64,000 bases of DNA. It comes from Bog-950 sp964631835. GTDB lineage: Bacteria > Bacteroidota > Bacteroidia > Chitinophagales > LD1. The position numbers and the translations under genes are program-made. The stretch is taken from assembly GCA_964631835.1 (NCBI GenBank), contig CAZWAD010000002.1, positions 124,001-188,000 of the forward strand, read 5' to 3'. The notes below the pieces were generated by a model. That model had not been told where the DNA came from. It saw only the letters and a list, made by a program, of their open reading frames with translations, and did no database searches. Each line of letters begins with the position of its first letter. Position 1 is the stretch's first letter. Below are positions 53,623 to 62,633 of this stretch, piece by piece.

Positions 53623-53626
53623 AAAA

Positions 53627-54674
53627 TCAATTTTTGAGAGAAAGAATATTTTTAGCATGTAAATGCTTGCTGATTTGTGATGCAATAATTTTGTTTACCA
53701 GAGGAGGGTAATGGCAGGAAAACTCTTTTTCAGGATTTGTCAATACACTTAGTCCTTTATTTATTGAATCAACCGGATCGACCCATAACACATTTTCGAG
53801 ATCGCAAATTTTCGTAAAAACTTTTCATGGCTGCGATTTGCCGGATAAGCATTCAGTAGCCCAAGGTAAATACACAAATACCGGAATGGCACCCATTTTC
53901 CGGCAATCCCTTATAATTTGAAGAAGAATCCTTTCTGACAACGCATCTGAATCTGACTATCTTATCAGTAAAAGCTAACCGTGAAGAAACAAAGTCAAAA
54001 AATTTAAGGTGAAAATCTGAAAGCAATTCCTGTGGTGAAGGAACAGGTACGCCTTGTAAAACAAGCGAATCGGCCTCCAACACGAAGTACGGTTTAGCAT
54101 AATCACGAAATCGTAAATGGTTCCGTAACAAATTATCATTAAAGCATCCGATTAAAACTATCTGAGGATTATGCATTTGTCCTTCATGTCGTAAACGCAG
54201 TAACATTTGGTCGTTTCCCCAGCCGTGAACACCGGCATTCATTACTTTACAATCTTCGGTTATCTGCTGTAGTTGTGCCGGATAAGTTTCTGAATCATTT
54301 ACGCACTCTCCGAATGTAAAAGAATCTCCCAAGACAAGAATTCTCACCTTTGCAGAATCTTCTTCAGCTGAACTTTCAATGCTACGAAAGTGATTTTTGT
54401 CGCTGCTTACACTGTAATCCTTAACTGTAAAATTTTGCAAGCAGGACTTCAACACCCATCCATAAACATTATGGTATTCATCAATAGCGTAGTAGAATTT
54501 AGCATTGCCATCCCGGTGCGAGTCAAACCACTTTGCACGGTACCATTTGGAAGAATTTGGATAACTGTTGTCAACAGCCGGAAAGTAGTGCAGTAAAAAT
54601 TCCAGAACCAGAAAAACTACAAACAAAGCGCAGGTGGAAACAGCAACTCCCAAAACAATTTTTTTTGCCTTCAT
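53627..54674 (-). pseudogene. frameshifted SGNH/GDSL-like gene
   Basis: The intact 5' part (from ATG 54674) codes for a membrane anchor, LGDSFTFGE with nucleophile Ser near 117, and NAGVHGWGN. Near 53940-53955 the reading frame is lost. The right family continuation (DALSERILLQII, PVFVYLPW) lies in another frame, which then meets TGA at 53825-53827. Past it, CHYPPLVNK, with the catalytic His, runs to a stop at 53627. One frameshift and one in-frame stop thus break a gene of about 349 codons, near the normal length. Sequencing error could explain the shift. Confidence 0.8.
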
Positions 54675-54684
54675 TTATACTTCA

Positions 54685-56178
54685 ATGCTCAACAGTAAAC
54701 TTAAAAAGTTATTAAAGACCGTAGCCGCCTCGTTAGGGATTGTTTTACTTGTTTTCATTGGAGTCGAGATTTTCGTCCGGCTCACCGCAATTGTTTGGTG
54801 CCCTGTTTATCAAAAACTTTTTGACCACCCTGATAAACTCTACATATATGCATTGGGCGAATCTACTTCACTTGGTGTACAATATGATGAAAAAATTTCT
54901 CCTGCTATTTTAGTAGCAGAGCAATTCAAAAACAGGATTAAGCAAAAGGAAATTGAAATTATCCAGCTAGCTGAATCGGGGCAGACAGCAGAGTATATGT
55001 ATTTCAGGTTTTATTTTCATCTGCTCCTTAAACCGCACAAAAATGGGTTAGTTCTCATTTATTCTGGGATTAATGAGGGAATAGAAAACACAAAGTCATA
55101 TAACTTTGACGCCTGGAAATTGGTTCAGCATTCTATTGTGCTGTCGAAACTTGCACATGTTACCGGCATTTTCGTTAATAACGCTGAACGGTTTGAGTAC
55201 CGCTACAGACAAACATGCTGGCTCGCTTCTAAGCATAATTTTAAAATAGTACTGTCGCAGTTAGTTGGTAACGTAAGAGAGTTTCCGCCCAACGTGCCTG
55301 ACAATGATGGACTTCTTGAAAAAGAGAACTATAGAGTTTTTAGAAATGCTAAGGCTCTTTACGATAGATGCGAGTACAAATCAGCGGAAAAGGAGTACGA
55401 GGAGCTGAATAAAAATTTTTTACATAAACATCCTTACCTTCTCTTTCAGATAGCCCAATGCAAATTCAAAACCGGAAATAGTGATTCCGCAGCCGCTATT
55501 TTGAAAGTAATTCCAGAAATCAATAATTATTTGGGTTTTGCCGAATGGAAAAACAAAATCATAGAAAAGGTAGCAAATGAAGAGCATGCAGCTGTCGCAA
55601 AGATTTTCGATCGTTTTTGCGATTCATCCGAAAATCATATACTGGGATACGATTTAATCAACGATGCCCATCACCCGAATTTGAAGGGGTATTGCATTAT
55701 GGCAAATGCTTTTTGTGACGAAATAAGCCGATTATACAGCGAACCCAAACCTCCCGAATTCAAGCCGAATGACATTTCTAAACGGTTTGCCTTCACAAAT
55801 GCATTTTACTCCAATGTTTACTATAAACTGGTTGAATGGTATATTTATAATTTATTTAATACCGAAGTGAGAGATGAACGGATTAACCGACTGCGATTTT
55901 ATTTGCATTTGTATGAAGGGTTAAATCCGGATGATGAGTTAATCGTTCTATGGAACCTCATTGTTTGCATACTTGAAAAGGACAAATTACAATTTGCAAA
56001 ACAGTTGCATAGGTTTAACGCGTGCGAAAGGAAAAAGGAACTCCTTAACCGGTGGCAAAGAGCTTTCCAAAACGAGCGTTATGTCTTACAGATTAAGAAA
56101 ATAATAGAGCCATGGATTCCGGAAAATGCGAATGAAAGGAAATGGAAAGAAGAATTGCTTTCAGCGCTTGACTTTTGA
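54685..56178 (+). CDS. SGNH-like hydrolase/acyltransferase with long linker
   Basis: 497 aa from ATG at 54685; the longer reading from 54634 would run into the divergent gene. One N-terminal membrane helix. ALGESTSLG near 53-61 has the Ser, SGINEGI holds block III Asn, and NDAHHPNLKG near 331-340 has Asp-His. The middle (about 215-290) looks TPR-like. Catalytic residues are intact. Only 10 bp separate it from the divergent pseudogene. Confidence 0.8.
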   Translation: MLNSKLKKLLKTVAASLGIVLLVFIGVEIFVRLTAIVWCPVYQKLFDHPDKLYIYALGESTSLGVQYDEKISPAILVAEQFKNRIKQKEIEIIQLAESGQTAEYMYFRFYFHLLLKPHKNGLVLIYSGINEGIENTKSYNFDAWKLVQHSIVLSKLAHVTGIFVNNAERFEYRYRQTCWLASKHNFKIVLSQLVGNVREFPPNVPDNDGLLEKENYRVFRNAKALYDRCEYKSAEKEYEELNKNFLHKHPYLLFQIAQCKFKTGNSDSAAAILKVIPEINNYLGFAEWKNKIIEKVANEEHAAVAKIFDRFCDSSENHILGYDLINDAHHPNLKGYCIMANAFCDEISRLYSEPKPPEFKPNDISKRFAFTNAFYSNVYYKLVEWYIYNLFNTEVRDERINRLRFYLHLYEGLNPDDELIVLWNLIVCILEKDKLQFAKQLHRFNACERKKELLNRWQRAFQNERYVLQIKKIIEPWIPENANERKWKEELLSALDF

Positions 56179-57423
56179 AACGCTGTCAATCAAATGATCT
56201 AAGAACTCAGAGTATTCTTTATGACCTATGTTATTAAAATGTCCGTCATGACGATTTTCATAACCATCTCTTGCTACAGGCGATAAGAAATGTGGGATGC
56301 TATCAAATAAACCATTGAAATGACGTGGTCCAATAAACATTTTTGCTTGATTGATATATGGGATTACACAAACCAAGAGAGTTGCGGTGTTTTCATCACA
56401 TAATTTCTGAATAACTCTCACACGGTTGTTTACATCTGGTTTTGCCAGTTTAAGTGTTTCTCCCTTTCTCCACACATTTGCAAACCTATCGCTGTAAGGA
56501 TCTGCCAGGTTGAGTTTAGTAAGTACTCTCCACAAAAGTGTACCAAATGAAGTAAATGAGCAAAATTTATTGAACCAAGACTTTTCGGAAGGGATGCGGA
56601 CATTGTCTGCAATAATTTGGTACACAGAATCTACGCTAGTTACTTCAACACCGTTGAAATCTGTCATCAGATTGCCGGCATTAGTCGGTATCATTTGCGG
56701 GAAATACGGAATCGGTTTTCGCGTGTAATATTGAACATCGTTTCCTAGGTAGACGTTCATGACTACAAAATCAGGTTTAAGCAAGGAAACATATTTCTCA
56801 GCTACTAACTGGTATTGCACTGGGTCGGTACAGGTAATTCCTGTATTGTAAACCGCGTAACCCTTTGCTAATAAATTATCGGAAAATGAGTAAAGCATAT
56901 TTGAAGCTGAATGTCCCCAAGTAAATGAATCGCCCAGAAGCAAAACTTTTTTCTTTGCCTGATTATATTGTTTAAACGGGATACTGCGAAAACCCTCATC
57001 GTTTATTGGATGAAGAAGATAGAAAGCAATAGCTGAATCCAACTGTGTAGAAGGAAAATACTTTGAGAGTGTGAGATCTTTTAAGGCTCCTCTAAAATCT
57101 GAGTTATGAAAATCCAGGTATTGCTCGGCCAGATTGTAAACTTCTACAGATTCAGAATCAGCGATTTCAACTGTCTTTCCCCCTTGTTGAATATAATGCT
57201 GCAACCGGTTATTGATTGTTTCAGCTGCAAGCCTCTCCACTTTCATAATGCCCGTTGAATCTGCTTCAAAACCGTGCTTTATAATCAGTGTATCTACTCG
57301 GGTAAAGTACTCAGAGTAAAACTTTTCTCCCGGATAAATATGAAACACTTTTCGGAGAACGAACTCGCTGAGTGCAAAAAGCAACAGCATGATTGCCAAA
57401 AGCAATTTTAAATTTTTATTCAT
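56161..57423 (-). CDS. SGNH-like hydrolase/acyltransferase
   Basis: 420 aa. Membrane anchor at 5-22, LLLGDSFTWG near 161-170, YLGNDV for block III and DGHFNNIGH near 399-407 with the Asp-His pair. All three catalytic positions are present. A 135-residue lead before the first block is longer than in the copy at 27673. It overlaps the convergent gene at 56178 by 18 bp. Confidence 0.82.
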   Translation of the reverse strand: MNKNLKLLLAIMLLLFALSEFVLRKVFHIYPGEKFYSEYFTRVDTLIIKHGFEADSTGIMKVERLAAETINNRLQHYIQQGGKTVEIADSESVEVYNLAEQYLDFHNSDFRGALKDLTLSKYFPSTQLDSAIAFYLLHPINDEGFRSIPFKQYNQAKKKVLLLGDSFTWGHSASNMLYSFSDNLLAKGYAVYNTGITCTDPVQYQLVAEKYVSLLKPDFVVMNVYLGNDVQYYTRKPIPYFPQMIPTNAGNLMTDFNGVEVTSVDSVYQIIADNVRIPSEKSWFNKFCSFTSFGTLLWRVLTKLNLADPYSDRFANVWRKGETLKLAKPDVNNRVRVIQKLCDENTATLLVCVIPYINQAKMFIGPRHFNGLFDSIPHFLSPVARDGYENRHDGHFNNIGHKEYSEFLDHLIDSVSKVKR

Positions 57424-57518
57424 GATAATATGCTCAGCTCAATATTATATAACTTTAGCTTTTTAATGAAAAGGATGAGGTTCCTCGAAACATTTTGCTC
57501 TTTTAGCTAAAGAAGTAT

Positions 57519-58907
57519 ATGAACAAAAATCTGAAATCGAGAGTTATTAATGTCCTGCAAGGACGCAAAATAATCAGCCCTGAAACTATGGGAAACAGTA
57601 AATCCTTTTGTATGAAACCATGGGTTCATCTGTTTGTCTCGCATTTTGGCACAGTCACTCCCTGCTGTATTACACCATGGGATAAAGAACAGGCGCTAGG
57701 CGATATCAACGATCAAACGGTGGCGGAAATTTGGAATGGAAAACCTATGCGCGACTTACGCCTGAACATGCTAAAAGACAAGCCAGACCAGCGGTGCTGG
57801 CAATGCTACGAAAATGAAAAAATGGGGCTGCACAGCGACCGGCACAATACTAACTTCCACTTCGGGCATCACTTACCTTGGGCGTTGAGTACTGAACTGA
57901 ACGGCACGGCCCCTGAATCAAAACCTATTCATTGGGACATACGCATATCAAACCTTTGTAACTTTAAATGCCGCATTTGCGGACACCATTCCAGTTCGCA
58001 ATGGTTTGAGGATGCCAAAGCTTTGGGGCTGATTTGGCATGAGCAAAAACTTAACCGGGGAACAAAGGACTTTGACCGCCTGATGAAACAGCTTGATTTT
58101 GTGATTCCTGACCTGGAGGAAATTTACTTTGCCGGTGGAGAACCGTTGATTATGGAAGAACATTACCACATGTTGCAGATGCTCATTGAGCGGGGAAAAA
58201 CCAACATCAGGCTACAATACAACACCAACTTTTCGCAAACACACTTTAAAAGCTATGACCTTTTTGAAATGTGGGCTACATTTAAAAATGTACATGTGTT
58301 GGCAAGCCTTGACGGCAGCGGTACGCGGGGCGAACTTCAGCGCAGCGGGCAGCGGTGGCAGCAGGTGATTGACAACCGCAGGCGTATGATGCGGGTGTGC
58401 CCTGATGTAGACTTTGTTATTGCTTCCACCATTTGTATCTTCAATATCTTACATCTGCCCGATTTTCACCGCCAATGTGTGGAAGAGGGGCTTATCACGG
58501 TTGACAAATTCTTACCTCACACACTTAAAACGCCACCCGAGTACAACGTACGAATAATGCCGCAAGCGCTGAAACTTGAAGCTGAGGATAAAATAAACTG
58601 CCACATAAACTGGCTTATTAAACATGCCGAAAAACACCCACCGGTTACCAAACCACTGGAGGCGGGCATGTTCGAAAAGATTAAAGACCGGATGCATCTG
58701 ATACAAGCAGAACGGATTACCGGCCATTTGATGTTGGATATTATTATCAACGAATTTCGTAATTGCATTACTTACATGAATGCAAGCCATGACTCGCAAC
58801 TTCTCATCCGGTTTCGCGATATAACTGCCAGGCTGGATAGACTCAGGGGTGAAAATACGCGCTTGGTTTTTCCGGAATTAGCTTTACTCTGGCAAGAGAC
58901 AGATTGA
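57519..58907 (+). CDS. radical SAM protein with N-terminal twitch/SPASM-like Cys domain (second copy)
   Basis: 462 aa. N-terminal CMKPW, TPCCITPWD and RCWQCYENE (about 30-110) supply the Cys of an auxiliary cluster. The core motif CNFKCRIC lies near 147-154 and FAGGEPL near 205-211. Same order of parts as 9132-10493, which points to related chemistry, perhaps on a peptide or sugar. A 95-bp region before it has TAACTTTA (57450-57457), a weak -7 box. GC is higher than in the genes on its left. Confidence 0.85.
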   Translation: MNKNLKSRVINVLQGRKIISPETMGNSKSFCMKPWVHLFVSHFGTVTPCCITPWDKEQALGDINDQTVAEIWNGKPMRDLRLNMLKDKPDQRCWQCYENEKMGLHSDRHNTNFHFGHHLPWALSTELNGTAPESKPIHWDIRISNLCNFKCRICGHHSSSQWFEDAKALGLIWHEQKLNRGTKDFDRLMKQLDFVIPDLEEIYFAGGEPLIMEEHYHMLQMLIERGKTNIRLQYNTNFSQTHFKSYDLFEMWATFKNVHVLASLDGSGTRGELQRSGQRWQQVIDNRRRMMRVCPDVDFVIASTICIFNILHLPDFHRQCVEEGLITVDKFLPHTLKTPPEYNVRIMPQALKLEAEDKINCHINWLIKHAEKHPPVTKPLEAGMFEKIKDRMHLIQAERITGHLMLDIIINEFRNCITYMNASHDSQLLIRFRDITARLDRLRGENTRLVFPELALLWQETD

Positions 58908-58938
58908 ACTTTAATCGGCTTTCTTTCACTTTCCCACT

Positions 58939-58977
58939 CCTGAAAAATGTGAGCAAATTTTGAGTAAGGGTTTCAGG
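58939..58977. terminator. weak inverted repeat between convergent genes
   Basis: CCTGAAA (58939-58945) is matched by TTTCAGG (58971-58977), a 7-bp stem with a long AT-rich loop. It lies in the 75 bp between the converging radical SAM gene and wecB, where a two-way terminator would be expected. The loop is long, so this stays tentative. Confidence 0.3.
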
Positions 58978-58982
58978 ATAAA

Positions 58983-60065
58983 TTAAAACCGGCTCACTTC
59001 TTCGGCTATACGTTCAGAGGCGCGTCCGTCCCAAAGATAAGGTATGGTTCCTTTTTTATAAGCACCCGACTCAATTTGCAGCAGTAGTTTTTGGATAGCA
59101 ACAGACTCCAGCGGTACCAAAGTGTTAGTGCCTTCAATAACTGTTACGGGTCGTTCAGTAGCAGGACGCACGGTTACACAGGGCACTCCCAAATAGGTGG
59201 TTTCTTCTTGTACACCGCCCGAGTCTGTAATCACAGCCCGGGCATATTTTACTAAATGAATGAAGTCAATATATCCGATAGGGTCGGTAAGCAGAATGTT
59301 TTTTGCTCCCAATCTGTGTTGTAATCCAAACTCGTCAATGCGCTTGCGTGTACGCGGGTGGACTGGAAAAACCACCTGCTTACTCATACTTATATCGGCA
59401 ATTAGCTCAACCAGTTTTTTTAGATTTTCGGGACTGTCAACATTGTTTGGGCGATGAAAAGTGAGGAGGTAGTAATCACTGACGTTCAGAATTTCACGTA
59501 CTGGCGACTTTTCAATAACGGGCAGAAAAGATACAAGTGAATCAATCATGGTGTTGCCTGCAAACTTTATTTTTTCAGGTTTCTTTCCTTCGGTTAGCAG
59601 ATTTTGTTTCCCGCTTTCTTCTGTAACAAAAAACAAATCGGCAAGAGCATCAATTAAAATGCGGTTGGCTTCTTCAGGCATGCTCATGTCAAAACTCCTC
59701 AGCCCGCTTTCGATATGGCCTACGGGAAATCCGCAACGCTGGGCGACAAAGGCACAGGCAAAAGATGAGTTTACATCGCCCGGAACCAATATCAGGTCAG
59801 GCTCGTACTCGTTTACAAATTTTTCGAATTTAGTCATGATGCTTGTCATCACTTCTACTTGGGTACCCTGGTTTACATTCAAAAATGTATCAGGTTTACG
59901 GATATTCAACTCTTCGAAAAAAACCTCATTCATTTTGTAATCGTAATGCTGGCCGGTATGAAGTAATTTGTGTTCTATGCTGGTATAGTGCGCAAAACAA
60001 CGGTCAAGCTGTGTAATCTTGATAAGGTTGGGGCGTGTACCCACACAGGTTAAAATCTTCTTCAT
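58983..60065 (-). CDS. wecB: UDP-N-acetylglucosamine 2-epimerase (non-hydrolysing)
   Basis: 360 aa, normal length for WecB. Visible parts are VGTRPNLIK near 8-16, PGDVNSS, HIESGLRS near 116-123, MPEEANR, PVHPRTR and SGGVQEET near 281-288, matching the UDP-GlcNAc binding and catalytic sites. It makes UDP-ManNAc for surface glycans. It is the last gene of a three-gene minus-strand unit (62429 to 58983), 3 bp after the glycosyltransferase gene. Confidence 0.94.
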   Translation of the reverse strand: MKKILTCVGTRPNLIKITQLDRCFAHYTSIEHKLLHTGQHYDYKMNEVFFEELNIRKPDTFLNVNQGTQVEVMTSIMTKFEKFVNEYEPDLILVPGDVNSSFACAFVAQRCGFPVGHIESGLRSFDMSMPEEANRILIDALADLFFVTEESGKQNLLTEGKKPEKIKFAGNTMIDSLVSFLPVIEKSPVREILNVSDYYLLTFHRPNNVDSPENLKKLVELIADISMSKQVVFPVHPRTRKRIDEFGLQHRLGAKNILLTDPIGYIDFIHLVKYARAVITDSGGVQEETTYLGVPCVTVRPATERPVTVIEGTNTLVPLESVAIQKLLLQIESGAYKKGTIPYLWDGRASERIAEEVSRF

Positions 60066-60068
60066 GAG

Positions 60069-61355
60069 TCAAATAGCGCGCAGTAGTTCAGCTAAATGTT
60101 TTACCTGATTCAAGCGCGAGAACTGTTGCACTCTAGGGTGCAAAGTATCATTTGTTCTGAATTTCCCACCCATAAAGTGTGCATACTCTTGTTGAAGGAA
60201 TATTTTTGTTTCTTCAACTGTTGTAGTACATATTCCGCATTGCGAATCATTCACGATTTTATGAATGGAGCCGTTGTCGGTTGGCGTTACAAGTATGAAA
60301 GTTCCACTGGCTATATATTCATAAATCTTGCTGGCGATTATTCCCTGTTGCTCATCCCATGCCACATGAAGAAGCAGGTGAGAGCGCTTTTCAATTTCGA
60401 GTATTTGCGCCCTGTTCATTCTCGGGGTACACTCTACATATTTTTCAAAACCTTTCATAAGTTCAGTTACGCGGTGGAGCTGGTCTTTGTAAAATGCCAG
60501 TCCGGGAAAATAAAGTTTGGTGCGTATGTCAGATGTAGTGCTGACGAACCGCTTAAATGCTTCGCAGAAGATTTCAATTTTCTGCCCGTGATTGAGCGTG
60601 CCTACATAAGTAATGGTAAAGTCGGCATACTTTCCCTCAGAAATCCCCTCGAAATCTTCGGCTATAAATCCGTTGTACAGAGCTGAACTTTTTGTTCCGG
60701 TAAGGGAAGTGATGTTATCGGCAATAGGTACTGAACTGGCAGTAATGTGAGAAGCGGTAGATACCCACTCTTTTTCAAAGTGACGGTCCAACTGGTTAAG
60801 AAGATTAAAAACAAACGACCGGTTAATAAAATTTATTTCGCTGGTAGTCCACGCGTCCCGGTAATCGGCAATCCAGGGTGTGCCGAATCTGCGATTAAGT
60901 TGATAACCTATTTTAAACGTATTGAAAGGATTACCGCTCACAATTACTTTTTTAATGTCTGTGTCTTTGGCAAGCAATTCTCCGGCAAAACGAAACATAT
61001 TGCTATATGGAATTGCAAAAGTGAAAAAATGCTGAAAGAGCAACTCGAAAAAAGTGAGTGATTTGCGCAGTGTGGTATGTCTGCGCTCTCCGTAGCGTAT
61101 ATAAATCTTATCACGCAGATTGCCTTGATATGGTAGATAATAGGCATCATAATCGGTATTATTCTCAACGACCATGTTGGTTGGGGTAGTACGAGAAACA
61201 TCGCTGAGAGTATTTATCGGATGGTCCCATCTGCGGGTTATTACCACGGGGCGATAACCGAAGCGGCTAAGATATTTAGCCCAGGAATAGGTTCGTTGCG
61301 AGGCGGTAAGATTGCAAGGCGGGAAAAAATAGGAGATAATGAGGACTTTCTCCAC
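60069..61355 (-). CDS. GT4-like glycosyltransferase (GT-B fold)
   Basis: 428 aa. The N-terminus ISYFFPPCNLTASQRTYSWAK near 7-27 is usual for this group, and KIYEYIASGTFILVTP near 350-365 is the donor-binding half, with EY in place of the common E..ACG pattern. It should add a sugar to the glycan in the cytoplasm. Its stop codon lies 3 bp before wecB and its start abuts the deacetylase gene. Confidence 0.86.
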   Translation of the reverse strand: MEKVLIISYFFPPCNLTASQRTYSWAKYLSRFGYRPVVITRRWDHPINTLSDVSRTTPTNMVVENNTDYDAYYLPYQGNLRDKIYIRYGERRHTTLRKSLTFFELLFQHFFTFAIPYSNMFRFAGELLAKDTDIKKVIVSGNPFNTFKIGYQLNRRFGTPWIADYRDAWTTSEINFINRSFVFNLLNQLDRHFEKEWVSTASHITASSVPIADNITSLTGTKSSALYNGFIAEDFEGISEGKYADFTITYVGTLNHGQKIEIFCEAFKRFVSTTSDIRTKLYFPGLAFYKDQLHRVTELMKGFEKYVECTPRMNRAQILEIEKRSHLLLHVAWDEQQGIIASKIYEYIASGTFILVTPTDNGSIHKIVNDSQCGICTTTVEETKIFLQQEYAHFMGGKFRTNDTLHPRVQQFSRLNQVKHLAELLRAI

Positions 61356-62429
61356 TCAATTAAGTTTGAATTCCTCAAAGTCAAATTCAACGTCTCCTGT
61401 TTCTGTAACTTTGAAAAGGAACTCATTAAAAATCCTGAGGTTATATTCTGAAATTAACTTGGGATGTGAGAGAAAGTGAACGTAGCGTTGTTTTTCAACT
61501 TCGTTTAAGTACAATGGCAGTTTTACTTCATTTAGCAGTTCTACTGAAAAAGTTTCAAAGGCTGTTCCTAACTTCCTTCCGTTTCGGTAAATACGATTGA
61601 TAGAAGCAATACCGTCACCATACCGGTTGTAATCGTTACGGGTGAATTTGTACAAGCGGTGAAGCACGCTGTTACCTAGTCTCTTCGAAAATGGGATTTC
61701 AAACGGGCGTAACGCAAACTCTTGATAAGCCCCATTATCAGTTTTAGTCTCTACATTATTAGCGAATTCGTAACTTTTGTCTTTCACCACAGAAAAATCA
61801 AATTCGTTGGAGTTATCCTCCAATTGTCCTTTCACGCCAATCAGTACACTGAAATCGTACTTAATTCCAAACTTTTGAAAATAGGGTTTGAAGATGGAGA
61901 AGGGCTGTATATAAAGACCTCCTGCGCGAAAACCATAGGGTTCGGTTTTATTCCTGGAACAGGAGAGGAGAGTTCGCAGCAGGTTCATGGTTATCTGAAA
62001 AACAAAGTTGCGCTGTTCTTCGCTAAGTGCCAGGAACGAATAGCGCGATGTATTTGTCAAATCCCACTGGTTTTCATCGGCATGGTAAACGGCATCAAGC
62101 CAGTGCGGGTGCAGGTGGTTGAAAACATAGTGCCCCCGGTTAGCAATATCTACAATCTGATTTGTAACTGCTAAGTAATCTTCTTTTGCTGCAGCATACT
62201 TCTCGGCCGCTTCGCTCAATCGGTGTACATAAAGCATATCAACAAAAAAAACGGCTTTTGCAGAATATTGGTCAAGGGTATTAAGCAACCTTCCGGTGGG
62301 GGCTATAATGCAATTAGATACTGTCCCGCTTCTTTTCCCCTGAAAAAGTTCGTAATCAAAGGTAAGAAGTATGTTTTTTTTAGTAAGTACCTGCTTTTCT
62401 TTGACCATGCTATGGGGCAATAATGACAA
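61356..62429 (-). CDS. polysaccharide deacetylase-like (NodB-fold) protein
   Basis: 357 aa. LLTFDYELF near 22-30 is the first NodB block with the metal-binding Asp, and FFVDMLYVHRL follows; HLHPHWLD near 110 gives the His pair. Such proteins take acetyl off amino sugars. A Met at residue 8 (62408) is an alternative start. It begins only 10 bp from the tRNA fragment at 62439, so its natural promoter may have been the tRNA's. Confidence 0.8.
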   Translation of the reverse strand: MSLLPHSMVKEKQVLTKKNILLTFDYELFQGKRSGTVSNCIIAPTGRLLNTLDQYSAKAVFFVDMLYVHRLSEAAEKYAAAKEDYLAVTNQIVDIANRGHYVFNHLHPHWLDAVYHADENQWDLTNTSRYSFLALSEEQRNFVFQITMNLLRTLLSCSRNKTEPYGFRAGGLYIQPFSIFKPYFQKFGIKYDFSVLIGVKGQLEDNSNEFDFSVVKDKSYEFANNVETKTDNGAYQEFALRPFEIPFSKRLGNSVLHRLYKFTRNDYNRYGDGIASINRIYRNGRKLGTAFETFSVELLNEVKLPLYLNEVEKQRYVHFLSHPKLISEYNLRIFNEFLFKVTETGDVEFDFEEFKLN

Positions 62430-62438
62430 AGCGTAATG

Positions 62439-62485
62439 TGGTCCCTGCTGGGATCGAACCAGCGACCCTCTGATTATGAGTCAGA
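62439..62485 (-). tRNA. 3' fragment of tRNA-Met (CAT), att site of an integrative element
   Basis: The minus strand reads anticodon stem-loop TCTGA-CTCATAA-TCAGA, variable GGGTC, T arm GCTGG-TTCGATC-CCAGC and acceptor 3' half AGGGACC plus A. The matching 5' half (GGTCCCT and a D arm) is absent; plain AT-rich sequence follows from 62486. This is the split-off 3' end left when an element integrates in a tRNA gene, here at the anticodon arm. A complete copy should lie at the other end of the element. Confidence 0.88.
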
Positions 62486-62501
62486 ACCATTAACTTGCCA
62501 T

Positions 62502-62614
62502 CAATTTTCGTTAATTATTAAATAGCTGAAATTCAATGATTTAAGTGTAATATTTTTTTCATCATTTGCCGAAAATTGTCAAAAACTGAATGTCTGTGTG
62601 CAAGTTGTGTGCAA
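62502..62614. repeat. inverted and direct repeats near the att site
   Basis: CAATTTTCG (62502-62510) and CGAAAATTG (62570-62578) form a perfect 9-bp inverted repeat. TGTGTGCAA occurs twice at 62595-62603 and 62606-62614, an 11-bp period, just before the integrase start. They are in the right place for recombinase arm or core sites, or for control of the integrase promoter. Confidence 0.55.
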
Positions 62615-62633
62615 ATTTTTTTAAGTTTGCTGC

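Noticed and set aside
8298..61355. NRPS, PKS or RiPP precursor genes to supply a substrate
   Set aside because: No carrier-protein, condensation or ketosynthase motif was found, and no small gene next to the radical SAM genes had a clear leader-core layout.
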